From Nymphaea colorata (taxonomy: Eukaryota > Streptophyta > Magnoliopsida > Nymphaeales > Nymphaeaceae): a stretch of DNA of 64,000 bases. The DNA is taken from NCBI RefSeq assembly GCF_008831285.2, contig NC_045138.2:29979934-30043933 (forward strand). The letters run 5' to 3'. Within the stretch, counting starts at the first letter, position 1, and every line of letters begins with the position of its first letter. Below the pieces are notes generated by a model. That model did no database searches, was not told the origin of the DNA, and saw only the letters and a list, made by a program, of their open reading frames with translations. A program made the translations under genes and the position numbers. Positions 13,110 to 24,380 of this stretch are shown in pieces.

Positions 13110-13510
13110 TCACTTAGGAGCTCCTTTGAAAACCAAGAAGTTCAGCGTCTCCACGCAGAAGTAAATAAAAGTGCCCTCCGAATGAGTGAAGAAGCAACCG
13201 AAGTTGTATCCCACAACACACTGCCATCCACACCCATAGATTGCATCGAATTCCTGCAATCCCCACAAAGAGAGGTTGAAGGACAGATAATGAATAATAA
13301 AAATAACCAAAATCTTAGCCCTTTGAGAAGCTTTATAGAGAAGAAAAGAATAAACAGAAGGAAAAGACTTGCCCTTTTTATGTGGGCAGCGATGTTTTTA
13401 CAGTCCAAGACGTCATATAGATCAAGAGCACGAGATGCAGAGGTCATGGCGTGAACCTGCATCTTCGCTGGCATGTCCGTATCTTGGACCAAAGCCTTCC
13501 CTTCCAACAT
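13110..13510 (-). CDS. DLC: Dynein light chain, LC8 type
   Basis: Exons: complement(13110..13253, 13373..13510); 93 residues. LC8 is a small dimeric hub protein that binds short linear motifs in partner proteins. Flowering plants keep LC8 proteins although they have lost dynein heavy chains, so a role outside the dynein motor is expected. Start MLEGKALVQDTDMPAKMQ matches plant family members. The conserved core DCKNIAAHIKR-EFDAIYGCGWQCVVG and the partner-binding strand NFGCFFTHSEGTFIYF are all present, as is the C-terminal FLVFKGAPK. An in-frame ATG 42 bp upstream is rejected because its 14 extra residues are not LC8-like. The 119-bp intron appears to use a GC donor (gcaagt) with a normal cag acceptor. 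Using the nearby GT donor would shift the frame before the conserved second half. The gene is easy to miss because each exon is short. Confidence 0.92.
13254..13372 (-). other. GC-AG intron in the dynein light chain gene
   Basis: On the minus strand the first exon ends ...ATA AAA AGG and the next bases are gcaagt. The acceptor is attgcag before GAATTC. Only this join gives the family sequence HIKREFD. The next GT, four bases further in, puts exon 2 out of frame. The bases after the junction fit the extended consensus of known GC donors (gcaagt). Confidence 0.8.
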
Positions 13511-14974
13511 TTTGGTACAGCTTAGCCAGGCAGAAAGGAAGAAGACGATCACGGATTTTGTTCTTCCCTTTCCTACCTCGGATCCGATTGAGGAAAAGTT
13601 GAGTTCTTTCGTGGGGTCTTCTTCCTCTTAAGGAAAGCAGGCCTCAGAAGTTCGCTGGTCTTATGGGGAAGGAGATAGAATTTACATGGTATCTCAGAGC
13701 TTAGGATATTGAAGTAAGCTCTTAACCTTTCTGCTATTTATAGTTTCCCCGATGCCCCCTTCCCTTCTCTCTCTCTCTCTCTCTGTGAAAATTGAAAGCT
13801 ACCAAAAATCCTAATAATTCGAAATTTGGAAGATAAATACGCTGAGACAGCGGTGGGTCAGAAAATAAATGCAGGACGAATTTTGGCCATTTTCCTGGCA
13901 AAAGATTGCACTTTTCCGACTTCTTACAAGGTGGGTCCGTCTATGAGCAGCCGACGCAAGGGAAGAACTCAATTACTGAAGTATCCTCGACGCAGCCATT
14001 GTTTATAATGAACACCCAGAACAGTTGGAGAAGGAAAACCACAAGAAGCCAACTCCCCACGTCTCTGTAATTCAGTAGCTAGCTTTTTCCAATCGAGAAA
14101 AGTCAGTCAAGCCATAGAGTTAGGAGAACAAGAGAAGCACGCTTTCCTTCTTCAACCGAGCTTGTGAACGATGTTTTCTGCAGACCAAATGTGTGGAAAA
14201 TGTACTGTGGAATTTGAACAGATCTCTGGTGACTTTTCTGACCTTGAAGATGTCGACTCTGGCTGTCTTACATTATGATATCTGATAAGAACAAGTTTCT
14301 TTAGGTGGTCCTTAGTGCCTTTTTCATAATTATTGGAGTATGCAGTCGCTGTTATGTTAACGTCCATCAAATTGACTATAATAGGCTAATTAATCACCAA
14401 TTACAGACAATAGGTTTCCTTCATATGGTTATGCTGCCATGAAGCTTCTTGAATATCTCAATCTGTAATTTTTGGAAGGAAAAATAAACTGTATTTTGTA
14501 TCGAAGAACCAAGACTGCCGCATCTCAAACACAGACCTATACAGTCATAAATTTTAACGTATGTGAAAAACCTGACAAGGAAGAACAAGATACCAGTTAT
14601 CTCTTGGTATTTTCAACCAAGTTCAGATGAGGCAATCAGTATGGAAGTGATCAATGCTGACATTTGTAAATTGTACATACCAAGTGTCCTCCTTGAGAAA
14701 TATTTTCTTGCTTCTGCTATTACATGGCACTTTGAACTGGATAACGATTTTATAGGGCCGGTTGCTTTTAACCTTCTAGGATGGAAATTTCCAAAAGTTC
14801 TTCTGCAATTTAGAAGTTGGAAAATGAGCGGCTTATTTATTACCACTGGCAATGGAAACACATCAGGTGCAACCTAACGGCGGACAGAACTTTTGTGTCA
14901 CATTCACAATATACAACTTGAAAATTTTAAATATATTTGAAATTCTAGCAGTCTGAATGTGCGTGCACTCAATA

Positions 14975-15165
14975 GCGAAGCTAGAAAATTTGGGTTGAGG
15001 GGCACTAATCCAAAAGCTTTCATACCTTAAACTTTAAAGAGCAGTTATTTATTTAAAGCAGCTAATATTTGAAGGCCTCTACGTGAAAGTAAAAAAAAAA
15101 AAAATTAAAATTGTGAGACTGGTGTGGGTACCTGCTAACATGTGGCCAGCCACTAGATCCACCCT
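14975..15165. repeat. Dispersed repeat, copy A (gcgaagctagaaaattt... type)
   Basis: It opens gcgaagctagaaaatttggg followed by ttgaggggcact, and closes near ggccagccactagatccacc. The same opening, with substitutions, occurs at 47373 (gcggagccgaaaaaattgg, then ttggagggacact). A related start (ggggcggagacaag) is in a La intron at about 22057. No coding capacity is seen. Confidence 0.5.
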
Positions 15166-15570
15166 TGAAATTTATTACTATCTGTAAACGGGGGGTATTA
15201 TTAAGGATAAAAAGTTGATCCAGTGAAAATTTTGCAGGTTGATTATAACTTCTTATAAATATAACTGAGTCGACTGATATAAAAGTTCATCATCAAATTT
15301 TTGAGGTAATGATTTTCAATCACACATTTTTTTTGTCCTCTTTTCTTGTCTCATACGATGCAATCAATATAGACAAACTCACGGACAAATGTGTATAAAT
15401 AATGCAAAAGCACTCATGGTCCCCATGAAATTCTTAGAAAAGATTAATAATGGCTACCTCTGAAAAAAGAATTTCTTGTTCTGCTTTTGGGTGGAGGAAC
15501 AAACAATTTTTAAATGATGAGGAACCCTTCAAAGGCTTAGTGAGAAGAGAAACCGCTGGTGGCGAATCCT

Positions 15571-15780
15571 GATCGCCGCCATGAGAAAGCTTAGGCTGAA
15601 GAACAGCTGAGTTGAGGCTTGATCTAGGATTTCAAACTCCAGGCGGCAGGCACTTTACATTCCCCTCTCGCCACTGATCGCCGCCATGAGAAAGCTCAGG
15701 CTCAAGAACGGCTGAGTTGAGGCTTGAGCTAGGATTTCAAACTCAAGGCACTTTACATTCCCCTCTTGCCACTGCCCACT
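15571..15780. repeat. Tandem duplication, period 105 bp
   Basis: gatcgccgccatgagaaagc begins at 15571 and again at 15676. Each copy runs on through gctgagttgaggcttga, ctaggatttcaaactc and cactttacattcccctc. The copies are nearly identical, apart from a short deletion in the second, so the duplication is fairly recent. Confidence 0.88.
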
Positions 15781-16207
15781 ACATGTGGTGGCTTATTACA
15801 AAGAAGAAATGGATGCATGTACCCTGACCCACTGAGCTTGACTTGGTGCGGTCGAGCCATTGTAGGAGTTGTCAGATATTTATTCGGAATAGGCTTTAGT
15901 GGGGTCATCAGTCATGGAGAATGGGCCAAAAGCGCCTGCTGAATTCGCATTCGAGTCGTCGTCCACCGGTTGGCTGCTTTCGCGAATTTACTAATTTTTT
16001 TTCTTTTTTTTTTCTTTTTTTCCATCTTATTTGACGGGCAATTCGTAGTCAGACAAATCTTTTTTATCAATTTAATTTATATCAAAAAACCCAGAAAATA
16101 TTTTACCTCCTTTTCTATTTAGAAGTCTTTAAATAGTTGTTGTGGTTGCCTTTTACCGATAAATTTTTAACTTTTGATTATATATATATATATATATATA
16201 TATAATA

Positions 16208-17210
16208 GGCGTAACGAGCACGCTCGTGGACGTATGTCACGAGCGTTCGCTCGTTACGCCCTAACCGTCCGATTGGAGATGCCAATCGGACGGTCCCCCG
16301 ATGGCGTTTCCAATCGGACGCGGGAAACGGGTCCCCCGATTACGCGCCCTTTCTCTCTCTCTCTCTTCTGCCCTCCCGCTCCGTTCCGCCCTCGTGCCGG
16401 TGGCTTCTTCCTGCCGACTGACCCCACCCGTCTGCCGTCGACTCCACGCCGGCGTCGCCGTCGCCGGAATGGGAACGGACCGCCGCTGGTCGCCCTTTCA
16501 CCTTTGACGCTCGCTCTCTCTTCTGCCCTCCCGCTCCGTTCCACCCTCACGCTGGTGGCTTCTTCCCGCCGACCGACCCCGCCCGTCCGCCGTCGACTAC
16601 GCTGGCGTCGTCGTTGCCATCGCCGGGATCGGAACGGACCGCCGTTGGTCTCCCTTTCACCCTCGACGCTCTCTCTCTTCTGCCCTTCCGCTCCACTCCG
16701 CCTTCACGCCGGTGGCTTCTTCACGTCGACCGACCCCGCCAGTCCGCCATCGACTCAACACCAGCGTTGCCGTTGCCGTCGCCGGAAACAGACCGGCCTG
16801 CACGCTGTCGGAGATGTAGCCGAACATACAGAATGAGAGAATGCGCAGAGGGTATACCTGCGCAGAAGAGAGAGGAAGTCGAGACCGGCGGTGGTCCATT
16901 CCACTTCCGGCGACGGCGATGCCGGCCCGGCGTCGACGACGGACTGGCGGGGTCGGTCGATGGGAAGAAGCCACCGGCATGAGGGCGGAAAGGAGCAGGG
17001 GGCAGAAGAGAGAGAACGTCGAGGGTGAAAGGCGGACCCGCGGCGGTTTATTACGATTCCGGCGACGGCGACGCCGGTATGGAGTTACGGCGGACGGGTA
17101 GGGTCGGTCGGCGGGAAGAAGCCACTGGCGTGGAGCGGAAGGACAGAAAAGAGTAAGAGGGTCAAAGGGGGGGGGGCGTAATCGGGGGACCCCTTTCACG
17201 CGTCCGATTG
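16208..17210. mobile_element. GC-rich foldback element with nested palindromes
   Basis: This is a sharply GC-rich island in AT-rich DNA, next to a (TA)n tract. 16208-16260 forms one hairpin (ggcgtaacgagc... / ...gctcgttacgcc). 16265-16293 forms a second with perfect 12-bp arms (ccgtccgattgg). The segment at 16311-16345 (caatcggacgcg ... gtcccccgattacgc) returns inverted at 17176-17210. Inside, three direct units of about 156 bp (marked by ttctgccc at about 16366, 16521, 16678) are matched by about three inverted units near 16862, 17003 and 17143. There is no transposase frame. The architecture fits a foldback or non-autonomous Mutator-like transposon. No clear target-site duplication could be read because the left flank is TA repeat. 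Confidence 0.75.
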
Positions 17211-17323
17211 ACGTTCAATTTATATCTTGTAATAAATCGCATGTTTGTAATAATTTTTAACGAATATAGGATCGAAGGTCCGACTTAGCGTGGACCCTGT
17301 GATGTTGGAGTAGCTTCAATCCA

Positions 17324-17366
17324 AAATCTCACACAATGGATCTCATATTACACTTGTGTGAGATTT
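17324..17366. repeat. Hairpin with perfect 13-bp arms
   Basis: aaatctcacacaa at 17324-17336 pairs exactly with ttgtgtgagattt at 17354-17366. Weaker outer pairing continues (tcaatc ... gattga). It lies just downstream of the foldback element but shares no sequence with it. It could be a small MITE remnant. Confidence 0.6.
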
Positions 17367-19099
17367 AAGATCCATGATTGAACAACCAGCAATGGTCCAT
17401 TAGGTCTTTTCCACTTATTCAAATTTAAGATCATCAAAATTTGAAATCCTTGGATTTAACATCACACTTTGCAGACAATTTACCAATGCAAAAGTAACAT
17501 GTAGATCCCAAGTATGAATTTTAATCTAACCTAGGATCTTTAGTATGAATTATATATTTAGTTTGGATCTTTTGTCACATCAACAAACGCATGCCATATC
17601 AAATTTGTGCATAGAAAATCTAATGAAAGAGGTCCCCTTATAGGGTTGCACCATGCAATTTCATTGTTTATGGGTAAAACCACAATTGCGAGTATGTAGT
17701 GATTGATTTATATGATTTATGTCTCTTTGAAACTGTAAATGAGCTTCTAGATCCAACATGCCTTTAATTAAAAAAAAAAGCTAAAACGAGATATATAATG
17801 ATGTAAACTTGTCATCACTTTCCATTCAGTGTGTTGTGCATGTGACAGAGAGAGACAGAGAAAGGAATAAGAAGAAGAAGAAAACGTCTGCGGTCATCAA
17901 TCTTGTGCAAGTACAACGCGATGCCAAAAGAGTAGTGGAGACGGCAAAAGAAAAAAGAAATATGGAAGCAAAGAATGTACATACTTGAAATATAATCCGA
18001 CCCAAGTTCAAATTTAAATTTTGAACCTGATTATAGTTCACTAGCAAAATTCAGATCCAATCACTGAAAGAATTCAGATTTACTGAATCCAATGGATATC
18101 GGCTCCAACAGACACGTGACTCTGATTAGAAGCAAACAAATTCAGATTAGGTTTCGCGTCTTGGATGTCCAAATCAGACTCGAAGACTGATTAAGTGTTA
18201 CGTGATTAGATCAGTATCAAAATTAGAATCAGGTCCAGTAAATGAATTCAACGTTTGCTCAATCGGATTGACAGAAGACCCAACAGACAACTAAATCTGA
18301 TAAAATTAAGAAACTACATATTGCATAACCAAATCAGACTACAAGACCAACTTCTGACTAGTCATACTCGATTAGTTGAATTTGGGAACAGATACAATGT
18401 ATCTGACTTTTACTTCCACGGAAATTAATATGTTCATCAACAAATTGGCAATGAGAAAGGCAAACCGCAATTTTACACCAAGATATTCTTGTAAAGTTGG
18501 GTTATGCCTCCTGGAGTTGGGAAATGCTTTTAGGGTTTTTCTCCAGGGCCAAGACTGGGTTTCCATATGCCTTTTTTCCCAAAAAAAACAAAACAAAACA
18601 AAACAAAAACATTAATGCTAAGAAAACCAGAAAATGAAAAATATATATACATATAATATAGTAGCATGCACCTCTTGCATGGGCAGATTTAACGCATCCA
18701 GAAAAACGTACAGAAAGGAGTACCATGTTCTCACTCACCATATCGATCTTGGTTCAGATAATGTTGCGTCTGCTCCGGTTAACCTTAAACAAGGTCAAAA
18801 ACAATGATGGGGTGACTGAACAAATTACATGTATGCGTTATTAATCAATTCCACGATTCACAATGGGGATGAGACAAGTAGAAAAATTCATACCAAAATC
18901 TTCTTTGCTTATATGCAAAGACTACCGTTGTTTGCATTTTGATGTATCATGTATACGATTCAAATAGGCAATTAGAATAACTGATCCTGCCAAAAACAGT
19001 AATTGGCGCCACTCAAAATTATATGGACAGTTTTGTGTCCCGTGAGCTGAAACGCGGAGGTGCATCCCCAAGTTTCTTCCCAGCATTCACACATTGAAA

Positions 19100-22000
19100 T
19101 CAGCCTTCCACTTTTAGAACTTTGCTTGGTCTTTCATTCGAGCCCTTCCCATCTCTAGATCGGCGGTTCTTGTGTTCAAACCGTCTTCCCCTGGCATGCC
19201 TGCCTCTGATCATATCAATGTAAATCTTATGTGAGTATAGTAATCAGACAGTTAAAAACAACTTGAACGGGCCCCCTTAACAAAATATGCATATGTAAAG
19301 GCTCCCACGACAAAATATTGCTAACAGTAAAACATAATCTTGTCCAACAGAGTTCCAAATAGTAAGCACCATGATGCTTCACGCCCCAAAATTTGCATTT
19401 GTTTAATAGCTTCAAAGTCAAATATATATTAGAACATAATGTAATCCCAACGATGTTCCAACAATAACCGCATTCTGTATCTTTCATCACTAAAATCATT
19501 TTAGTGAGCAGAAAGAGTTGAGAAAAAGAAAAGGAATGTGTTAGCAACATAATGATCGACAACATGGGCAGTGAGAAGAGAAGAATGCTGAAAAGCAAAT
19601 GGGGTCTTGCAGAAAAAAGTGATTTGCAACTTTCTGGCTACACAGATTATAGAACATCTTGAATCAGTCAAAAAAACAGATGAAATATCTAATAATACAA
19701 GCAAAAATACATTGTAATAGCACACGCAGGTGTATATGCAGTGACATGCGGATGCATCTGAAGGCATGCTTATGTGCTACTTCCTCATACAGTTCATGTG
19801 CAAGCACACACCTTCCCCAGTCGCCTTTAGTCTCACGTACTTTATCTTGACTTTCACGTAGTTTTTTCCAGTATTCTCTCTCTGCATCACCTGTAAATAA
19901 ATCAAATACAATATTAGTAGGTTTGTTGAAGAAACAGCGAATATTATCTTCCTGTCATGACAAACATGATCAAGTTGCTGTCCTTTTTACCCCTCATTGT
20001 CAATGACATCAGAATCCAGTTATTCCAATTCCGCCAGCAAGAGAGTTTAGAGACAAGATTTAGAATATTTGCATGCACATTTTACATGAGTGTATAAATG
20101 TGGGGAGCATATAGAAAAACATTGTCGGCAAATGTCATACAAAAATGTGGAGAACATCTAAAACAAGCATCAATTGCAAAGGCCATCAACTCAAATAATT
20201 GGGTGCCAACAAAGACAAGATGCTTGGACAATTAAAAAGGTTACATGAGCATTGCCTTCAACTGCAACATAGAAAAAGCTGACACAGAGCAAAATGAAAC
20301 ATAATACTATCAAAAGCAAAGAGACAACCTCATGCATTCTATCCAACATAAAGAGATAAGAAAAAGCCAAAAAGGTTGTGCACCACATGATGTATGATTC
20401 TATTCAACAGGAGACGAGAAGAAAAGTTGTATACCAGTTACTGCTTCCAAGGTAGCAACATAACTTTTGACAGTTAAACCACCACTCTCAGAAAGGACAG
20501 CTGCAGCACGAGCCTTTTGAGCCCCTTCGGCTGCTTCAAAACGAACATAACCTGATTCTGCACCTTTAGTGAAGTCCACATACTGTGCACAAGCAAAGCA
20601 ATCATGAATGGCATAAGCAAGCATATCCCAAAGAAAACAGAAAATGACATAAGCATACCATCAAGCCTGTTTTTTTTTCCTTTTTTACTAAATGCACATA
20701 AAATATGGTACAGAAGTCACGTATATGGTTAAACATGGTATTGTGGAAAAGTGAACGTTGTTCGATAAATATGATTCTCCAACTTTAATATCCATGTTAA
20801 GAAAAGCTCTCTCTAATGAATGAAGGAATATAGGACTTGACCTGACAGTGCATAAAAGAAACACAAGAAGAGACCGCAAAGGGAACAGCATTAAGGTACT
20901 GAAAGACAGCAGGCTGCATAGTGACTTCAGACAACTGTGGAACTAAGCTTAGACAAAATGCACCAGCACTAAGTTGTGAGAATGAAGAAATAAATATACT
21001 GGAATCCAGAAACTTGAAAAGACAAATACCAAAAACAATGAGGCTCGCTAGACCACCCTTACTGCCTCACTGATCTCAGCACCTTAATTCTTGAATTTTT
21101 TTCATTTTTCAAACAGCATGGAAATCAAGGTTTAGGACTGGCAAAAGATCAGAAGGAGAAACATCCCCTCAGCAACAAGAAACTGAAGCTAGTTGAAGGT
21201 CAATAAATCAAGGAGCCTTCAGATGTGCGCCTAAGCCTCCCACTGCATGTGCATGTACTTGTCTGGTGTGCATAGATCCACTTGCATGTTTGCATGCATT
21301 TTGATGGTCATGAGGCCATCAGGCAGTGCAGAGACTAACATACCTTCACTGTTCCAAATTTCTGCAACACATTCTTTATATCCTCCCGAAAGATCATGTC
21401 CTTATTTTCCTCCTTGACTTGGTCTAGAGCGTTCTCCATTTTCCCGTTTTTGCATTCTTCATCACTTGATTGCTCAAGTTCCAACGATTTTACTGCTTTA
21501 TCAACTGAAGCTTTCTCCTCATTTCCAGCACCTTCTTCCTCTTGTATTGGGGCTACCTCAGGCTTATCTTCAGTTTTTTGAATGTTTTCATCAGTTTCTT
21601 CTCCCTTGGATGTGCTAACCATTGGAACCAACTCAGCATCCACATTTTTCTCCAAAGCATTTGCCTCACATGGTCTTTTCAGTGTGAATGAAACAATTAA
21701 GCCTTTGGGATAGCTTGTCTCCTCAAGCTGCCTACAGCACAAGAGTATTGAAGCAATAGTGGTAATCAGTAATGCACCCTATAAACACAAAGGAAACCCA
21801 AAAATGGTAGACAATCCTACTTTTCATGTCCATGAAGTCCATTTTTTGCATATTGGTATTCAGATGAGCGGACCTTCCCAAGTTCCTCAGACAGCAATTT
21901 TCTTTCGTTATCATAATCCTTCCTGAATTTTTGACATTGAACTAAAAGGTTAACATGGCAGAACAAATTTTTGTGCCAACTTATATCATCAATACAAGCT

Positions 22001-23558
22001 GATAAATAAAGTGAAGAGTTTGCCATCCGTGTGTTTAAATTAAAGTCCAGAGCTTAGCCCAGGGGCGGAGACAAGTGGGGGGTGGCCAGCTCACCACCCA
22101 CTACTTCAGATTTTGGGGGGGGGGGGGGGGGGGGTGCGGGGGGACTCTTTTTAGAAATTTTTCATTTGGCCCCTGTGAAAATTTTGGAAAACATAACAGA
22201 TGCTTGTCAAAACTTTCTTGGTCCCCCAAGAAAGAAACCCTGGCTCCGCTGCTATGCCATCAGTTCCTTTCTTTTGGCTCCACCACTATGCCATCATTTC
22301 TCACAACCTGGGTAAATTTAGTTGCTGTTTGGAGTCTGAACGTTTGGCATTCACCAAAACTCAAATAAATGTCACGACAAATCAGAAAGATTGCTACAGG
22401 ACTAAGAAAAGCTTACTTTGGTTTCAGCTCCAGCTCTGCTCCTGCGTAAACCAAGCTTCGCTTCAAAACATCATTTGCCAACTCCTCTGTTGAGAATTCA
22501 ACCAGCGCGTATCCACTAAAAAATTTATTTGCTGCCACATGACGAGGTAGCCTCACGCTATTCACCTGTATAATGACAGTACAAGATGGCTTACTAATGA
22601 AGCCTTACAACCAAACCTAAGTCATAAAAACAGAGAAATTGGAATACTAGATTGAACATTGTTTCATGGAAAAATCTAATGGGAGCAACAGAACTTAAAT
22701 TTTACTTTTTCATACTAGAAACAACTAGCCTCAAGTTACCTTCCCGTATTCATTGAAGAAAGACTCCACATCCTCACGCTTGACATCATAAGGAAATGGT
22801 GTTGCAGCAATGGTCCTTACATCCACTTGCTCTATCACCTCTTCCGGCTTCAGTAATTTGCTACTCCTACCGACCCTCTTTCCTGTTGACAGAAACCAAC
22901 AATTACAATGTACACAAAAGCAAACCCTTGAAATAGTGGCCCAAACATTCTTACGTTTAACAAACTTCAGGCAGAAAACCAGTTAGGAAAGATAAGAAGG
23001 GAACTTCAGCTACCATTGTCAGTAGAGATAATCAACAGAATCGAAGGGGAAGCGAAAACATACCATCTTCTGAAACCTTGAGGGAAGAAGATTCCCTCAG
23101 GGTCTCCGCAACCGCCAAAATCGTATCAAGAGGAACGTTTTCCTGCCCGACCTCGCCTAAACCGAGATGACTTCGCATCCGAGAGAATGTGCAAATCAGG
23201 GCCAAACTCACGACTAATCGACACGGTCAAGATCATCAAAAACGAGATTCTCAACGAAATTGTCAAAAAAGCCCAAACCAACAACATGAAGCAGAAGGAA
23301 AGGGAAAGGATACGTCCATCTTCGCTGTCTTCAATCGTTTGCCTCAGAAACTTGTCGCGAGGGAGATTGCTGTCGCAAAAGTAGAACTCGACCTACAGGG
23401 GGAGCAAACATTCGGTTTCTGAATCTCTACTCGTTTGATCCCAAGAGATTGAAACGAAGTGGCAGAAAATTCCAGGAGAAGGGGATGCAAAGAAGGGAGC
23501 GACTTACCTGACGGAGGACCTTCTTCGCCGTCTCTTCATCTAAAGAGGCCGGTGCCAT
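19100..23558 (-). CDS. LA1: La protein (LA RNA-binding protein)
   Basis: Exons: complement(19100..19205, 19812..19890, 20435..20582, 21344..21731, 21821..21922, 22417..22565, 22740..22882, 23064..23213, 23314..23392, 23508..23558); 1395 bp, 464 residues. La proteins bind the 3' UUU-OH ends of RNA polymerase III transcripts in the nucleus and protect and fold them. In order: La motif, residues about 8-95 (VEFYFCDSNLPRDKFL; LICTFSRMRSHLGLG); RRM1, about 115-190 (TIAATPFPYDVKREDVESFF); an acidic Glu/Lys-rich linker in exon 7; a second, xRRM-like domain, about 330-410 (GYVRFEAAEGAQKARAAAVL); and a short basic Arg/Gly tail ending KVLKVEG. Length and exon pattern resemble Arabidopsis La1. All junctions are GT-AG and in phase. 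The start MAPASLDEETAKKVLRQ fits the family N-terminus. Intron 5 (between exons 5 and 6) carries an inserted repeat with a poly-G tract. Confidence 0.95.
22057..22250. mobile_element. Repeat insertion inside a La intron, with poly-G tract
   Basis: The segment opens caggggcggag and closes ctggctccgctg, so its ends are roughly inverted (ggcgga / tccgc). It includes an uninterrupted run of about 20 G near 22115-22134, broken by tgc and then six more G. There is no open frame of interest. It resembles the starts of the repeats at 14975 and 47373. A poly-G run this long may be an assembly-sensitive spot. Confidence 0.5.
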
Positions 23559-23876
23559 TGTTATCGTCTGGGCTGCGTTACGGTTCAAATTCGAAGCCTC
23601 CTGGGTTTAGGGTTTTAGCGGCTGCCGAAGAGAACAACGCTATTTGTACTTGTAACGTAACAGTAGACCGCATATTTATTGAAATTCGAATAGGCTCGTC
23701 TCAGACTCTCAGTTCTTATTGAACCCAAAATGGCAAAAAAAGAGAGAAAGAGATCACTTGAAATATGTTGTCTTCAGTTTCAAGTGCAGCATGCACGCCA
23801 GATTCAGACGTTGCCATGATCCATCGCAATTGAGGATGTTAAGGGACTGTTTGATTACTCAGATCTACGAATCTGG

Positions 23877-23987
23877 TTCAAATAAACGCTTCAGGTTCAA
23901 ATCTACATATCTCAAATTAAAAGAGGACTTGTTCAAATAAACGCTTGAGGTTCCAATCAACATATCTCAAATTATAAGAGGACTTGA
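23877..23987. repeat. Tandem duplication, period about 55 bp
   Basis: ttcaaataaacgctt starts at 23877 and 23932. Both are followed by aggttc, aatc, acatatctcaaatta and agaggactt. The copies differ by a handful of substitutions. Confidence 0.85.
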
Positions 23988-24321
23988 GATATGTGGATGT
24001 CAAAGCACATGATCACATATTGAAGATGTAATTTATTATTCATCTTTCCATAAAAGAAAACGTTGCTGATGCTCTTTAGAAATCAAATATTTGGAAATAA
24101 TGGAATCTAAAATTACCAAAACTTCAAGTCACTTTGATTTTTAGACAAGAGGGAATCAAATGTGGATTTGGAAGTGCCTCAAGAGTCAAGAGGCCGTGCA
24201 ACCATGCATCAAGTCTGTTCACATTCAAAGGGTTTGAAGTTTAAATCATGTGGCCGCTATCACGTTCTAGTGTGTTATTTATTTGGATTGCCAATATTGG
24301 CAAATGATACATTCGAGTTGA

Positions 24322-24380
24322 AGGGTATCCCACAGGTCCCAAAACAAGGTTCTAGGGTATCCCACAGGTCCCAAAACAAG
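24322..24380. repeat. Tandem duplication, period 32 bp
   Basis: The 27-base string beginning agggtatcccacaggtccc and ending aaaacaag occurs at 24322 and again at 24354 without differences, separated by gttct. Confidence 0.88.

Larger units (their letters stand above)
13511..19099. other. Gene-free stretch between dynein light chain and La
   Basis: The stretch contains the dynein light chain upstream region (with a CT run near 13766-13785), a possible repeat-family copy at 14975-15165, a 105-bp tandem duplication at 15571-15780, the foldback element at 16208-17210 and a perfect hairpin near 17324-17366. The rest is AT-rich sequence with aatcagat-type words at 18.0-18.4 kb. The long open frames over 16.2-17.2 kb are Arg/Pro/Ser-rich by-products of GC-rich repeats, not genes. 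Confidence 0.55.

Noticed and set aside
12903-13454. 183-codon plus-strand open frame
   Set aside because: It is the antisense shadow of the two LC8 exons and their intron on the minus strand.
16174-17199. Long Arg/Pro/Ser-rich open frames on both strands
   Set aside because: They coincide exactly with the GC-rich inverted multimers of the foldback element, appear in several frames at once, repeat the same words in each unit and match no protein family.
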